Part shown: positions 12,275-23,921 of the stretch, piece by piece | How positions within the stretch are numbered: the first letter of the stretch is position 1 | How the letters are laid out: each line of letters starts with the position of its first letter | Source: Glandiceps talaboti | Lineage: Eukaryota > Hemichordata > Enteropneusta > Spengelidae | Direction: 5' to 3' | DNA length: 64,000 nt | Assembly: GCF_964340395.1 (NCBI RefSeq) | Contig: NC_135554.1 | Coordinates: forward strand, 12,142,251-12,206,250 | Position numbers and translations under genes: made by a program | Notes under the pieces: model-generated | Database searches by the model: none | The model's input: the letters and a program-made list of their open reading frames with translations, nothing else | What the model was told of the DNA's origin: nothing

Positions 12275-12550
12275 TTAATGGTTAACAAATTGAATATTGA
12301 CCGAACCTGAAAATGTACAGTTTTGAAATAATCCTGACGCACTTGACTGATTGTTAAAAGTTAAATTGGTGTTGCTTGATTCAACGAGAGCAGGACGCTG
12401 AGACGGCTCGTTGCAAGGGAGAACTTGTACCTTATCAGCCATGGCCAGTGATGTTGAAGCCACTGATCGATCGTTGCTTTCGATCGCAAGGTCATCAGTG
12501 GAATTATTTGGACTACTGTAATCCAAACTATTGGACAGGATACCTGACAT
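12275..12550 (-). CDS. Small unrecognised ORF inside the inverted repeat
   Basis: 91 codons starting MSGILSNSLDYSSP and ending GLFQNCTFSGSVNIQFVNH. It is Ser/Asn-rich, has no membrane segment, and its composition looks protein-like. The C-terminal NCTFSGSVNIQF pattern, of alternating polar and hydrophobic residues, could be an edge strand. The copy in arm 1 is frameshifted. It could be the last exon of a captured gene or a product of the repeat. I do not know its function. Confidence 0.35.
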   Translation of the reverse strand: MSGILSNSLDYSSPNNSTDDLAIESNDRSVASTSLAMADKVQVLPCNEPSQRPALVESSNTNLTFNNQSSASGLFQNCTFSGSVNIQFVNH

Positions 12551-12899
12551 ACCTTTTACTCTGAGGAAGTGTTAACTTATTGGTATAAGAACGAACACAT
12601 TCAGCTTGTATGTACTATTCATATGCTAGTTTAGGGGCCCATTTTACCACTGCCAGCCGTGGTAAAATGGGATTTTACCACAGTTATTATCCAATCAGAA
12701 TGGCGCATAGTAGCATGATATAATATAATATTAATTTAAACACTTCATAAATTACACATTTTAGAAACATTTTTAATTGCAGTGCAAATGGAAAACGTGT
12801 TATTTAAGATTGAAATACATATTAAGACCCTTCCTATATTATAGTATTCATATTATCTCTACGCAAAATATAAAACACTTCTGGACTATATATCCAATC

Positions 12900-13640
12900 A
12901 GAATGGCACATAGCAGCATGATAATATAATACTGATTATTCCTAGTCGTTCGGCAAAGTCATGTTAACAATAAACTAGTGACCTGGTTGCTTTCATTACC
13001 TATCTTGCTTGTACATATCATGTGTGTACGGCACACCTCGTACCGTTGCATACACACATAAATGCAGTGCACATGATATGCGTGATTCACATGATAACTT
13101 CAGCTACATTGTAATACATTCTAGTGACGTCACTCGACTTGCATGCGCAAAATATAACAGTCGCCATCTTTATAACACTGCACTTGTCAGCAAGCTTCAC
13201 GACTGAGAAATTCTGGATAATAATATTGATATTCCTGTAACAATCGATGTAGTGATACTGTGATCGATCCCAACTATATTGTGTCCTTATCGTTTGAAGT
13301 TGGCATGTGTCACTAGGACCCGGAAATATTTACGTACGCATACGCACATCATGTTGTCAGTTGAGTTGGAGAATTTAAAAGCAGATTATATTTTGTTGGA
13401 TAAAATCCAAGTCCAAACAATGATATACAGTATGGAGTCAACGATCATGTCAACTTGTACTCAAATGTGTGTGTACACTTACAATGTACTTTGAGGATTT
13501 TGTGATAAAAGACTAAACCAAGCTGTGTAAATTGAATTGTCACACTGCTGGTATTTTAGGTATTGACAATTTATTCTGGCGATTTTAGACTCATCGTTTT
13601 AGAATTGCCTAAGTTTGATACAGATGATTAAAAAATCATG
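12900..13640. other. No gene recognised
   Basis: AT-rich sequence with short open stretches only. A CCAATCAGAATGGCACATAG fragment at 12894-12913 repeats part of the neighbouring element. Confidence 0.45.
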
Positions 13641-14170
13641 AAACTTTGTTACACCAGATATCATCATCTAGTGCATGCCAACAGCAATGTTTTTTCCTAA
13701 ATTTGAATTTTTTTGAAGTGTTTATGTCTATTTTTTCAAAAAATCACATAATATGGTTATTTTGGTTACCATGGCAACTGATGTTCATTAAATGACCACT
13801 TTTTTGAACTCAGCATGAAAAACTACCATTGGTAGAGGAGTCAATGTGCAAATAAAAAGATATTTGTCAGATTTATAATGTCATTTGTGAGATGTATGTG
13901 TATGTAATGAAAACATAATTTTCACGTCTACCTTATGTTTCCATGGAAACAGCTATCCAATTTTATACAGATTATGTTACACCAAGTAGCACTTACTCAT
14001 ACATGTCTAATACAAGGACATTTTTTGCACTGTATTATCTTTTTTTTCAATGTTTTATGTCAAATTTTGGAAAAAAATGATTAACATATTATGGTGATTT
14101 TGGTTACCATGGCAACATATGTTCATAAAATGACCCCCTTTTTGAACTCAGCATACAAAACTATTAAGGG
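13640..14170 (+). repeat. Two diverged copies of a repeat with an X-box-like palindrome
   Basis: Positions about 13650-13830 and 13975-14165 share ACACCA, GGTTACCATGGCAAC and TTTTTGAACTCAGCAT in the same order. GTTACCATGGCAAC (13765-13778 and 14103-14116) is a perfect RFX-type X-box inverted repeat. A third partial copy lies near 60123 in a receptor intron. Confidence 0.65.
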
Positions 14171-14235
14171 TGGTTAATATTCAAATAAACACGATCATTA
14201 TAAAAAAAAAATATTTTTTATTTCTATATAATATC

Positions 14236-14241
14236 TATTTA

Positions 14242-14294
<53 letters not shown>

Positions 14295-14320
14295 GGTGGT
14301 GGTGGTGGTGGCGGTTGCGG
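14236..14320. repeat. (ATT)n and (GGT)n microsatellites
   Basis: An ATT run at about 14240-14294 is followed by GGTGGTGGTGG at about 14295-14320. Confidence 0.95.
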
Positions 14321-14562
14321 TGGTGATGTAGAAGCAAAGTGTGCACATAAATAATGACATCTCACTATAGAGGTTTTGACTTCATTTTATTATAGCCAGA
14401 AAGACATTTAAATAAAAAGTGAATAAATGAAACCAGGAGAAAATAAATGTCCTACTATGTTTCAATAATTAGATTAGACATGGAAACGTATTACTAATAG
14501 ACCGGCAGAACCTCGGCAATGCGGAGTGAATCATGTAGATAACTTGAATATGGAAATGCACA

Positions 14563-14701
14563 CTACAAATCGATTGGAACACTGGCCCAGTCCAGGAAAC
14601 AGTATTCATGGGTAGTTGTACCATCGGGTAATCGGTCTAACTGGTTCCCATGCAAACCATCCGGTATATTTTGGGAAGTTATGTATACAACCACCCTCAG
14701 C
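14563..14701 (-). pseudogene. Terminal exon of an unknown gene, frameshifted paralogue of 40245-40421
   Basis: Read leftward after a good acceptor (GGCTATTTACAG): AEGGCIHNFPKYTGWFAWEP, then VRPIT, then after a frame change DGTTTHEYCFLDW and a TAG stop. The intact relative at 40245-40421 has about 13 extra residues between VRPIT and DGTTTH. Here 38 bases are missing, which breaks the frame. The intact acceptor may mean the gene lived until recently. Function unknown. Confidence 0.55.
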
Positions 14702-15429
14702 CTGTAAATAGCCAACACATTGTCAACATCAAGGTTGCCCTGGGTCTACGTTGCAATACAAAAAAATGTAAATTATGCTATGATACTATTCAAGTTGAAG
14801 GTATACCATGGAGTCAATGACGACATCAAAGGATAAAAAAGGAAGTTTAATAAGGTTGCTTGTACAATAAAATCGTACAGGCTATTGTGTAAGACTACAA
14901 ATCGGGTAACTATACAAAGCAGTCCATCGTTGTTCAATTTATAATATATATATTCATTCTTCTCTCGCCAAGTAGAGTGCTCAATCAGCTGGGAGAGCAA
15001 TACATACGTAAAATGAAAGTAGACGAGTCTGTTGTTTCACTGTGGGTTTACACTACGGTCCGTAGGGTTTTACTCAGGTGTAATAATTGTGCCTTCTCAC
15101 ATCGGAGCGTGACATGTAACATGGTACACACTGCAGTACCTCACTCATCACTGTCTAGTTTTCAAGGTGTGAAATGACAACTCCGACAACATAAGTACAT
15201 GTACCAGTACGTCAATATATGACGGCTACTGTGACTAACCACTGCCACCTTCACTGACACAAGCCAAGCACAACGATGTAATAATGGTAAACCTAACCTG
15301 AAGAAACAAACTTTTGCAAAAGTCTTGTCCTCGTGATAGTTTGGTTCCCATATAGGTAAGGAAACAGAGCAGACCAGAGTTTATGTAGTGATACTCTATT
15401 TAGCAATATCGTGACGGTCTAGGAAAGCT

Positions 15430-15880
15430 CTGAGAGTTGTCCCCAGGAAGTTAGTGTATGTTTGACGAGTTGCTAAGAAACATTTGAAATGCTGTGACGT
15501 GTCCGAGAGTTTGACCAATGCGGGAAAATACTGAACTGAGGTCGTCCCCATGAAATGATAGTGTGGATTTGACAAGTTTTTTTGAGAACTGAATAGTATT
15601 AGCACGTGATTTGGATTAATGTGGGAGACTGATGAATTGAGTCGTCCCAATGAAATTTCATTATGGGTTCGAAGAGTCTCTGAGAGCAACTGAATATTGG
15701 CATGTGAATTGGACCAATGTGGGGAAATTGCTGAATTGAGATCGTCCCCATTGGTGTGGCTTTGACGATTGGTAAAATGTACCAGATGTGAGAGTCTTCC
15801 CCACAAGATTTTGGTGTGGGTTTGACGACTGGTAAAATAGTACCAGAGATGTTAGATTTGTCCCCATGATCTATGCAGCA
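15430..15880. repeat. Degenerate tandem repeat, period about 100 bp
   Basis: GTCCCCATGAAATG-like starts recur at about 15544, 15644 and 15742, with half-period copies near 15793 and 15870. Each is followed by GTGTGG(A/C)TTTGAC and ...TTGGA(C/T)(C/T)AATGTGGG. The minus strand is open for 136 codons through it only because the period lacks stops. Confidence 0.6.
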
Positions 15881-16439
15881 GGAAAATTAGTTTGATTCGA
15901 GAAACTGAAGAAGGGTTGAACGGATGCTAAAGTTAGCACTGAGTACATGATAACTACAACGAGATATTGTGTGGTAATGGTGTATACTGAGGAAGTATTT
16001 CACTACTTGATGGTGGTATGTTGTAGGTGATACTATCGTAACATTCAAATGACCAGAAATTATGAATGGAACTGACTTCCTTTACCGATGGGAATGTCAA
16101 ATTACGACGAATCTGATTTTTGATGTAGAAATATCATCGGTCACCCAGAGCTAATGAATTTGACTCTGTATATGTATGCGAATGTGCCACATGTCACCGT
16201 ATTCAACAGATAGTCAATTTAAATGTGGCTGTGGAGATATGCAAATAGTTCCCATATGCTTTACAGGGGGTTGTAATGACTTCAAGCACACCCGAAATGT
16301 ATAAGCGTACGACCGATTCGAAAGATCATATTGGAGCTGAGATTATACACAGAACGAGCGAGGGCATATTTAACGCAGACTCTGAGGAAGCACTTGTACA
16401 GCTCTGGATATTCGGCACAACAACTACCCAAAGTATAGC

Positions 16440-16590
16440 AAGGGAGTGTCCAGAATTTACTTCCAGGAGGACTCCGGAGGATTTCACTTTTTCCTTGTGC
16501 ATTGTTTTCATGCCCCCCCCCCCTACAAAAGCTTGGGAAAAATTGATGCCCCCTGCAAGTTCTTGATTTTTTTCCATGCCCCCATAGACT
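16440..16590. repeat. C-run-bearing dispersed repeat (copy 3, inverted)
   Basis: CCAGGAGGACTCCGGAGGAT, CATGCCCCCCCCCC and TTTCCATGCCCCC resemble the reverse complement of the G-run repeat at 3255-3445. Confidence 0.45.
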
Positions 16591-16864
16591 TACACACATA
16601 TACAAACACACTATACATACACAATGCACTTACGTACGTACGTATGTATGTATGTATGTATAACTAATGTTATTTATTTCAAATGCTAAGACCTCAGCCC
16701 ATCGCACAAAACATTTTATACAGTAGAGAAGAAAAAGAACAAGGAATTAATAATTTACGGAAAAAATAATTTAAATGAAAAAGTAAGGCAGGGAACGGAT
16801 AACATATACAGTACATCTATGTTTGCTGAACAAAACTAGTAAGAGCTTTTGAATGCCGGAACCT

Positions 16865-17800
16865 GTGCCTCACCTGTGACTGTGTGTTAGGCCAAGAAAA
16901 AAAAGAATTGTTTCTAGTGAGGACAGTTTGTCTAAAATGGTGCGACAACACGCTTCTTCTTTTTTTAATTCTCAGCAAACCTGTCACTCAATCTACTAAT
17001 TATGGCAGTTACTGTTCGTGTTGTTAGTACTTTAGAACAAGTGTTTTATGTAGGGCAGATGTCGTTTGCTTGTTCATGATTGGCTCTGCAGTTGTCTTCA
17101 CTGAAGTAGGGAGGGTTATTTTTGTGTTCCCCATGGATCTGTAGAGAGCATAGGCTGGACAAACACAAAAAAGACCAATGCAGGGGTATTTAAGTGATGC
17201 GCATGCTGACCAGAAGCAATTCTCTCTTTTTGTGGCCTTAGTACAGATTTTTATTATTTGATTATTTTGCATGCATACAAGTACTTTTGAATTAAAGCTT
17301 TCTTGACACTTAAAGGAAAGCAAAGTGTGAACAGCTTTGAAAATTTATAGGGTCACAATTAAGCCGAGTTCATAGTGTGTTTGGGTGTAATTGTTACCGC
17401 ATATTTAAAAGTACTCTTAGTTTTCTACTTACTGAAGTAAACTTATCACTTGCAATCAACTAAACTCAAACCAGGTATTAAGATATAACTTATAAATGAT
17501 CCCATGACATAATTTGTTATACATTTTTTAGGAATCCCTACTATGCAATCAACTCAAGGACACTTGCAATGTCATAGAAGGCATGCATTGACATAAACAC
17601 CGTACAAGAATAATTTAAAGCATTTATGCAAGTATTTTCATTAGAATGAAAAGCTCAAAAAATCGGCTTGTGCCATTTTAATCACCAAATGTGTTAATTT
17701 AGATGTGGACGCTCTGTTATCTTAACATAATATTATGAAAACTGTCCAGAGAACTTAAATTTGTTTATGGAAGTCTAACATTGTTTGAATGACATAACTT
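16865..17800 (+). repeat. 0.9-kb dispersed repeat (inverted partner 52340-53155)
   Basis: Nearly the whole interval matches the reverse complement of 52340-53155. Shared landmarks are the AATTGTTTCTAGTGAGGACAG block near 16906, GTCTTCACTGAAGTAGGGAGG near 17093, ATTCTCTCTTTTTGTGGCC near 17219 and GAAAACTGTCCAGAGAACTT near 17737. A third, poorer copy is at about 42120-42420. No coding content is seen. Confidence 0.8.
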
Positions 17801-19365
17801 ATTTGATCAAAATAGTAAATGTTAACCATGTCAACAAAAAATGAAATTGACTCAATAAATTTGAGAAAAAGTTAAATTAATGATGATCCTTCATACGATC
17901 AACAATGTGCATATTTTGTACAAATACACCCAGATATTTGTACGTATAATCAGAAAAAAACAGTTTGTATGGTTGTCATGCCCAAAAACTTTAAGCTTTT
18001 AAACACCCCTGTTATTTCTTTGAATGATAATAAGCTTTCGTTTGCCGACTCGTACAAATATCTGGGTGCATTTGTTCTCAGTAGCTTCATGGATGATGAT
18101 GATGACACTGGATGTGTACATGTAAAATAGGCAGTACATAAGTAATAGCAGAGGAGGCCGGAAGGGTCTCACGTGACACCCATGTGACTGTTTCGCGATA
18201 GAGCATACGTATGCTGATGTCCTCGGTGAGTACATCATATTTTTATCCGTTGTATTACCATTTGCGTCATGAGTCTTTCGGTCAGACCATCACTATTTTT
18301 TTAATGACCATTACGAGTGTAATGCAACATGGTAATCATGTTTTCAGTTTTTATAGTGACTAAAACGAACACAAACTTTGGTACTCGACAAGTCAATGTT
18401 ATCGATATATACGTTTCCGGGGTTTTCACCTCGGTCGTTTTAACACAAAATTATATTTCTATGTATACTTTTGTCACTTTTTGATTGGTCGGAGACATGA
18501 AGCGGTATTTAGACTGAATTCAAATACCGGGATGTTGCCGTTAATTAACACACATGAATACTGCATTGGAGATGGTGGAAATTGATTTTTAAATCACCGA
18601 AATTTGTAGTCCATGTGCGATGAAAGAATCGAGAGGCCAGGGTCCAGTAAATTACGTATACTGAGTGTTTATTGTCATTTAAGATTGATTTGGGTGTTTT
18701 TGAGGCTTGAAAAGAGGGACAGAGAAAGACCTAGAGTGAACCCTTGTGGTTTTTTATAGTGATGGGTACAAAAAACATATCAAGTATACCCCCACGAGTA
18801 TCTGTTTATTTGCGGGTTTATTTAATTATTTTATTTGTCCCTATACTTGTCGTTCGTTTGCTTGTTCATTTGTCATTTATTTGATAGTTTACACGGTTCC
18901 TGGGTTCCCTGTGACCGGACGTGTTTATTGACACTCTCGTGTCGTGCAGTGATTGTTACCCGAAACACTAATTGTCAGCATTTCCTCTTGTATCCTTAAA
19001 ATTTTGTCCTTTTCATTCTTATCAAGTCATTTTTTCTGTTTATTTTCAGATTCGTCGCTATCGCTAGTCGAGTTGCTGTGCCAAATCTGGACTTTCTTCT
19101 GTTCTTCATGTTACATTTTGTCTCGTATTAAATGGAAATCATCTCTATATATGTTGACTTCCACAAATTTGCCTCGCGTGAGAAAAAGACCTGAATGTAA
19201 TTTAACATAAACCCCTTTCCTACCACCTGAGGATAGCTAAAGAAATAATTTAGCTTACATCTTGCAAACTAATTGTTAAAAAATTAATGTACAACAACGT
19301 CATGTATTACAAATTTGTATGATAGACAATTGAGACCTCCAAGGCCTATTTTATGTCTAAGCTTT
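17800..19365. other. No gene recognised
   Basis: AT-rich, without protein-like ORFs. A short T-rich open stretch at 18746-19210 is not convincing coding sequence. Confidence 0.4.
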
Positions 19366-19372
19366 AAGGTAG

Positions 19373-19513
19373 GCGGTGTCAAATTCGAATTACGTCAGCG
19401 ACGCAACTTTCGGCGCAGACTGAAACGAGCGCTCTTGCAAGCTTGTTAACATTCGAACGCGAAACAACCCGTCTTTGGAAGTGAAGTGAATTTTGAATTT
19501 GACACCCCCCCCC
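19373..19513. mobile_element. 140-bp MITE-like element with terminal inverted repeats
   Basis: The left end, GGCGGTGTCAAATTCGAATT, and right end, GAATTTGACACCCCC, are inverted repeats. The body closely matches 25405-25520, including TCGGCGCAGACTGAAACG. It therefore looks like an internally deleted relative of the larger element at 25401-27630. Confidence 0.65.
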
Positions 19514-19698
19514 CCCCCTAAAGAGAGATGATGATATTGGTAATAATATCCCTAAAAATAAACCAATCGTAAAACCCTAATCCTTCTTATTTCCAATAAT
19601 CGCCGTTGTCCGTCAAAATAATTATTCCTTTTCATATAATTCGTTATTGTTATCCCAGTGTTGCCATGGAAACAGTGAGATATACTTTTATTTGACAT

Positions 19699-19807
19699 CT
19701 ATGGCTTTATGATGTAGGCTGTAGGGCTTTGTGCCCACGGCATGCTCTTCAGTACGACGTCTGGTTTGTCAGCAAGAAACTGGTCCACCGCTTGGCTCTC
19801 TGACCAC
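19699..19807 (-). CDS. TylF-type gene, last exon
   Basis: 109 bases after TTTTTTTTCAG. It encodes KWSESQAVDQFLADK...SPTAYIIKP and a TAG at 19699-19701. The Lys codon is completed from exon 4. Confidence 0.9.
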
Positions 19808-20622
19808 CTGAAAAAAAAGACAACAACGGTAGTTTTAGAACCAGCATAGGAACTGTCACTCTGCACTTCTCAGCCGATTTATTGATTTGGAGAAGTATTG
19901 TAGAAATATCTTATAACTTAAGAACATGTAATTCAGACAACGTACAAATTCATTTGTGGTGTATATGTGTGGTTGACTGATGAAATGCAATCATTTGGGG
20001 CTAATCTTAATTCTTCTCTGTCGACAATTACACTATTAAACAATACACATCAATTTGGCTGGAAACAAATAACACACACAGGGAGACACACACCGGCATA
20101 GAGAAAGAGACACACATACATACACATACATATATATTATATATATGGTCTCTGTCAATAGGGCCTCAACTTAGAAATCGGTTTACTAAAACACTGAGCA
20201 ATGAGGGTGTATGTGTTTGTTTCTGTCTGTCTGTCTGTCAAGTATGTTTATAGTGACGTTAAAGCTTGATAATAGCTATTTGGAAATCTACTCTCTGTAA
20301 TCTCGAAGGGATACAACACATAACTTATTGAAGTTGGTTAAACATATTGAATGAAATCCAGATTTTCAGTGACCAGCATTTTTTGGGTCCTTGGTTAGCA
20401 GGAATTTAGAAATTCCTTGCAACAGTTTTAATGTTGATATATAAATTCACAAATAAATTTTCGTCGAATGTACTCTTTTATATTTCAACCACATCGTGGT
20501 CAAATCTATTACGTTATGTGGTATTTTTAATCTGTAAATTACAATTTCTGAGACTAGACAATGATAACAAACCTGAATGTCGTGTATGTATGTATGTATG
20601 TATGTATGTATGTATGTATGTA

Positions 20623-20657
<35 letters not shown>

Positions 20658-20660
20658 ATG

Positions 20661-20691
<31 letters not shown>

Positions 20692-23328
20692 CATGTATGT
20701 ATGTATGTATATGTATGTGTGTATGTATGTATGTATGACAGATAGACAGATAGACACACAGACAGAAACAAACAAACAAACAAACAATACGTTTTTAAAT
20801 TAGCATATCTTGGATAAACTAATTTACGCAAACATATGGACACACTTCAGTATAGCACTTCTGATCCTGAACCTCATCAACTACTAGCTAGTTGTGCACA
20901 CATCAGTCCATAAGTGTGTTTGAGTAGGAATCTATCGTGTAAAACACATAAACCAATTTGTACTGGTTCACAGCTAAATGGCGTATATTTGTTCATTAAT
21001 TCCATAACAAAGAAAGGAGGAATCAATAATTGCCAAGAATTAGATGAAATTGACATTTATGTTGTACATGTGTCGCATATGAAACAATCTTAGAATTCTC
21101 GTTTTCAGCTTCGCTATTTCCAGGGAATCGGTTATAATATCGCGAAATTCAAATTCAATAAATGATAACAACGAATTTGAGTTACACATAACTACATTAC
21201 TTGGAAATGGCATATTCGTCCAACACAACAACGCCCCCTCTGGACACTCTTGGCCAGAACGCTTCTAAAGCTCCAAGAGTGGGTTCGGCTACATCAAGAT
21301 CTAAGTCCAGGAAGGAGATCCGGAATCCTGGATGTTTCTCCACATACTGTAAGAAAAGAAATGCATATCTGATAGAATTACACTTTTCCGGTAGCAGATA
21401 GAAGTTACGTCATTTGTGTTTTGCATAAATTTGAAATATGGACTTTTTCAAACCCAAAAATGCGACGCACACATCATTTGCAATACAAATATGAATATGG
21501 GATTGGTACACCATTGAAGTTAAATAATCTTGGCACGAGTTCAAGTTCAAACAATCTTTATTAACCAATCCTATCTCTTCCTAATTGACCAATCATATGA
21601 ACGTCAATACCCTCGCTCTAATATGCATGGCATGTAGGAAAACCTATATAAACCTTTATTCTATGTGATCTGTAGGAGTTCTGTTAGATGTCAATAAAGT
21701 GCGAGTAGAAGTACTTATAGTACTTGGCTTTGTGTGGACATCCTTCCTTTCCAGAACCTGTTTCTAAACAATCTACTCATCCCACAAAAGCAAATCACAC
21801 CGTCACTTTTGGTAAAATGGCAAAACCGTGAGTCTGTGCGAAAATTGTCACTTAATGTGAGACCTTTGTCGAAAGGAATAGTTCATAGTTTCCTTCCAAG
21901 TTTTCGACTAAAATATCGAGACTGGACATGTTAAGAGTATGATTATGAACTGAAAGCAATTCCAGCATATACACCCACACACGTCTTAGCCCGAGAGGGG
22001 GTATAGTAATATGTGGAATGGTCCATGTCGGTGTGTGAATGTGTGCATCCGTCTGTCCGCGGTTAGCCATATCTCAGAAACCTACAACTCAATTGTACTA
22101 AACCTGGCACAAATTGCGACACTATGAACTACATATTCATGACTTAATTAATTTTGCGACCTTGACTTTTATGACAAAATGATGGCCAAATGTTTTCTAA
22201 GAGTTCCCATTTTGCCTCTTACCATTTAAGTGTCTACCCTCACAATATGAATGGTGAGCTTTTTAACGAAACATTGACCTTTGACCTAAGTTAGGCCTAA
22301 TGAAAAAATTGTGTGGTTCCGATTACGCTCAATTTTAGAATAGGTGGGGTAGGTAGATTTTTTACTGTATTTTATCATATATTTGTTTTCGGTGCGAATG
22401 TCTAGTTCAGGTTTTCCATTGTCTTCCAAATGGTCTCTGTGTTGTTTATTTCTTGCTATCAGATGTACAGCCATTACAGATTCGGATGAACAGTTTTATT
22501 TTGAATGTCTCTTTAAGTTGATGTCAGTTTCCGCATTAACTATTTATCATGAGACGTCACAATTTTTGCCATTTTATTATTGTTTTCAAAAAAGTTTATG
22601 GTCGGCAGTGAAAAGCTAGGTGGGGGTCGGATAACCGGAACCAAACAATTATGTTTCTAGGACTTAGAGTCTGGCCATTAAAGGTCAAATAGCCCAAATC
22701 GGAAAGGATCCTGCTGTGTGTGTGTTATGTCTTTGTTTTTTGTTACTTTGGAATTGAAATGTGTCTATCTTTGTCTAAAAAAAAATATCACTTCTCATAA
22801 GTGAAACATCAAGTCAATATCATTTCTCCTGTATATGAGAATACCTTTTTAATTTGGTATCCATTCAAGCCTCAGACGACAACCATACCAACACATCAGT
22901 AATTACCTCTTTAGCTGTCAAGCAAATCTCTCCTTTGACGAACTCAAAAACACCAGCCGTTTTCACTATAGCATTTCCTACTTTGGTCAACTCCTCTGTT
23001 GTGACACCCTTGAAATTACTGTCTTCAAATAAGAAGTCCATTTCAATCTGGTCTGCATCATCTTTCAGTTTGGGTAATGAATCAAAAAGATCAAATCCAA
23101 TGACCTGAAAGTGATAGAAATCAAATCAATCAGATATATTCTATATGTAATTCTATGTAAGTGTTTCCTGTACTCTTATTATATTCAATTCATATGCAGG
23201 CATGACGATACTGATATGTCAGTTTCGTTTTATATCTGTCCGTCATGTACGCACGTATGTATGTATGTATGTATGTATGTATGTATGTATGTATGTATGT
23301 GTGTGTGTGTGTGTGTGTGCGTGCGTGC

Positions 23329-23363
<35 letters not shown>

Positions 23364-23876
23364 ACCCAATCTGTGAAATTGCCAAATTCATGAAATGGGT
23401 AGGTAACTTTGCCCAGTTCATGAAATAGTTAATCGTTTTGCCCAGGTTATGAAGTGGGTATTGTAAGATATGCCCAGTACATGAAATTAGCATCTTTTGT
23501 AGGACACACACAAAAAAGAATAAGAATCAAACAACTTTATTACCATGTATTTACATCACTTCACAATTCTTATTTTATTGTAATTCTGTGTAGCCTGTGT
23601 TTTTAATAAAGTTCGAAAATCAACACCCCAGTTCAAAACTCTTGCCCCAAAAATTTAATTTGGCCCCTTTTAGATCGTCATCTATACTCTCATTGCATAA
23701 GGTTGACCATTCCATGAACTGTACAAAGTTCCATGCACATTTCATGAATTGGGCAGTTTCACGGATTGGGTGTAACATGCATACATATATGTATTATCTG
23801 TCTGTCTGTTATCTGTCTGTCTGTCTCTGTCTTGTCTGTCTGACTGACTGACTGACTGTCTGTCTGTCTGTCTGTC

Positions 23877-23921
<45 letters not shown>

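Larger units (their letters stand above)
11683..12900 (-). repeat. Arm 2 of the 1.1-kb inverted dispersed repeat
   Basis: Reverse-complement partner of 1741-2870, about 9 kb away. It begins with fold-back copy 2 (11683-11818). It runs through the short ORF at 12275-12550 to the TATATTATAGTATTCATATT block near 12835. A C10(AC)n run at 11976-12000 marks a difference from arm 1. Confidence 0.85.

Noticed and set aside
15396-15867. 136- and 68-residue minus-strand proteins
   Set aside because: Open only because the 100-bp tandem period lacks stops; no start context, domain or codon bias.
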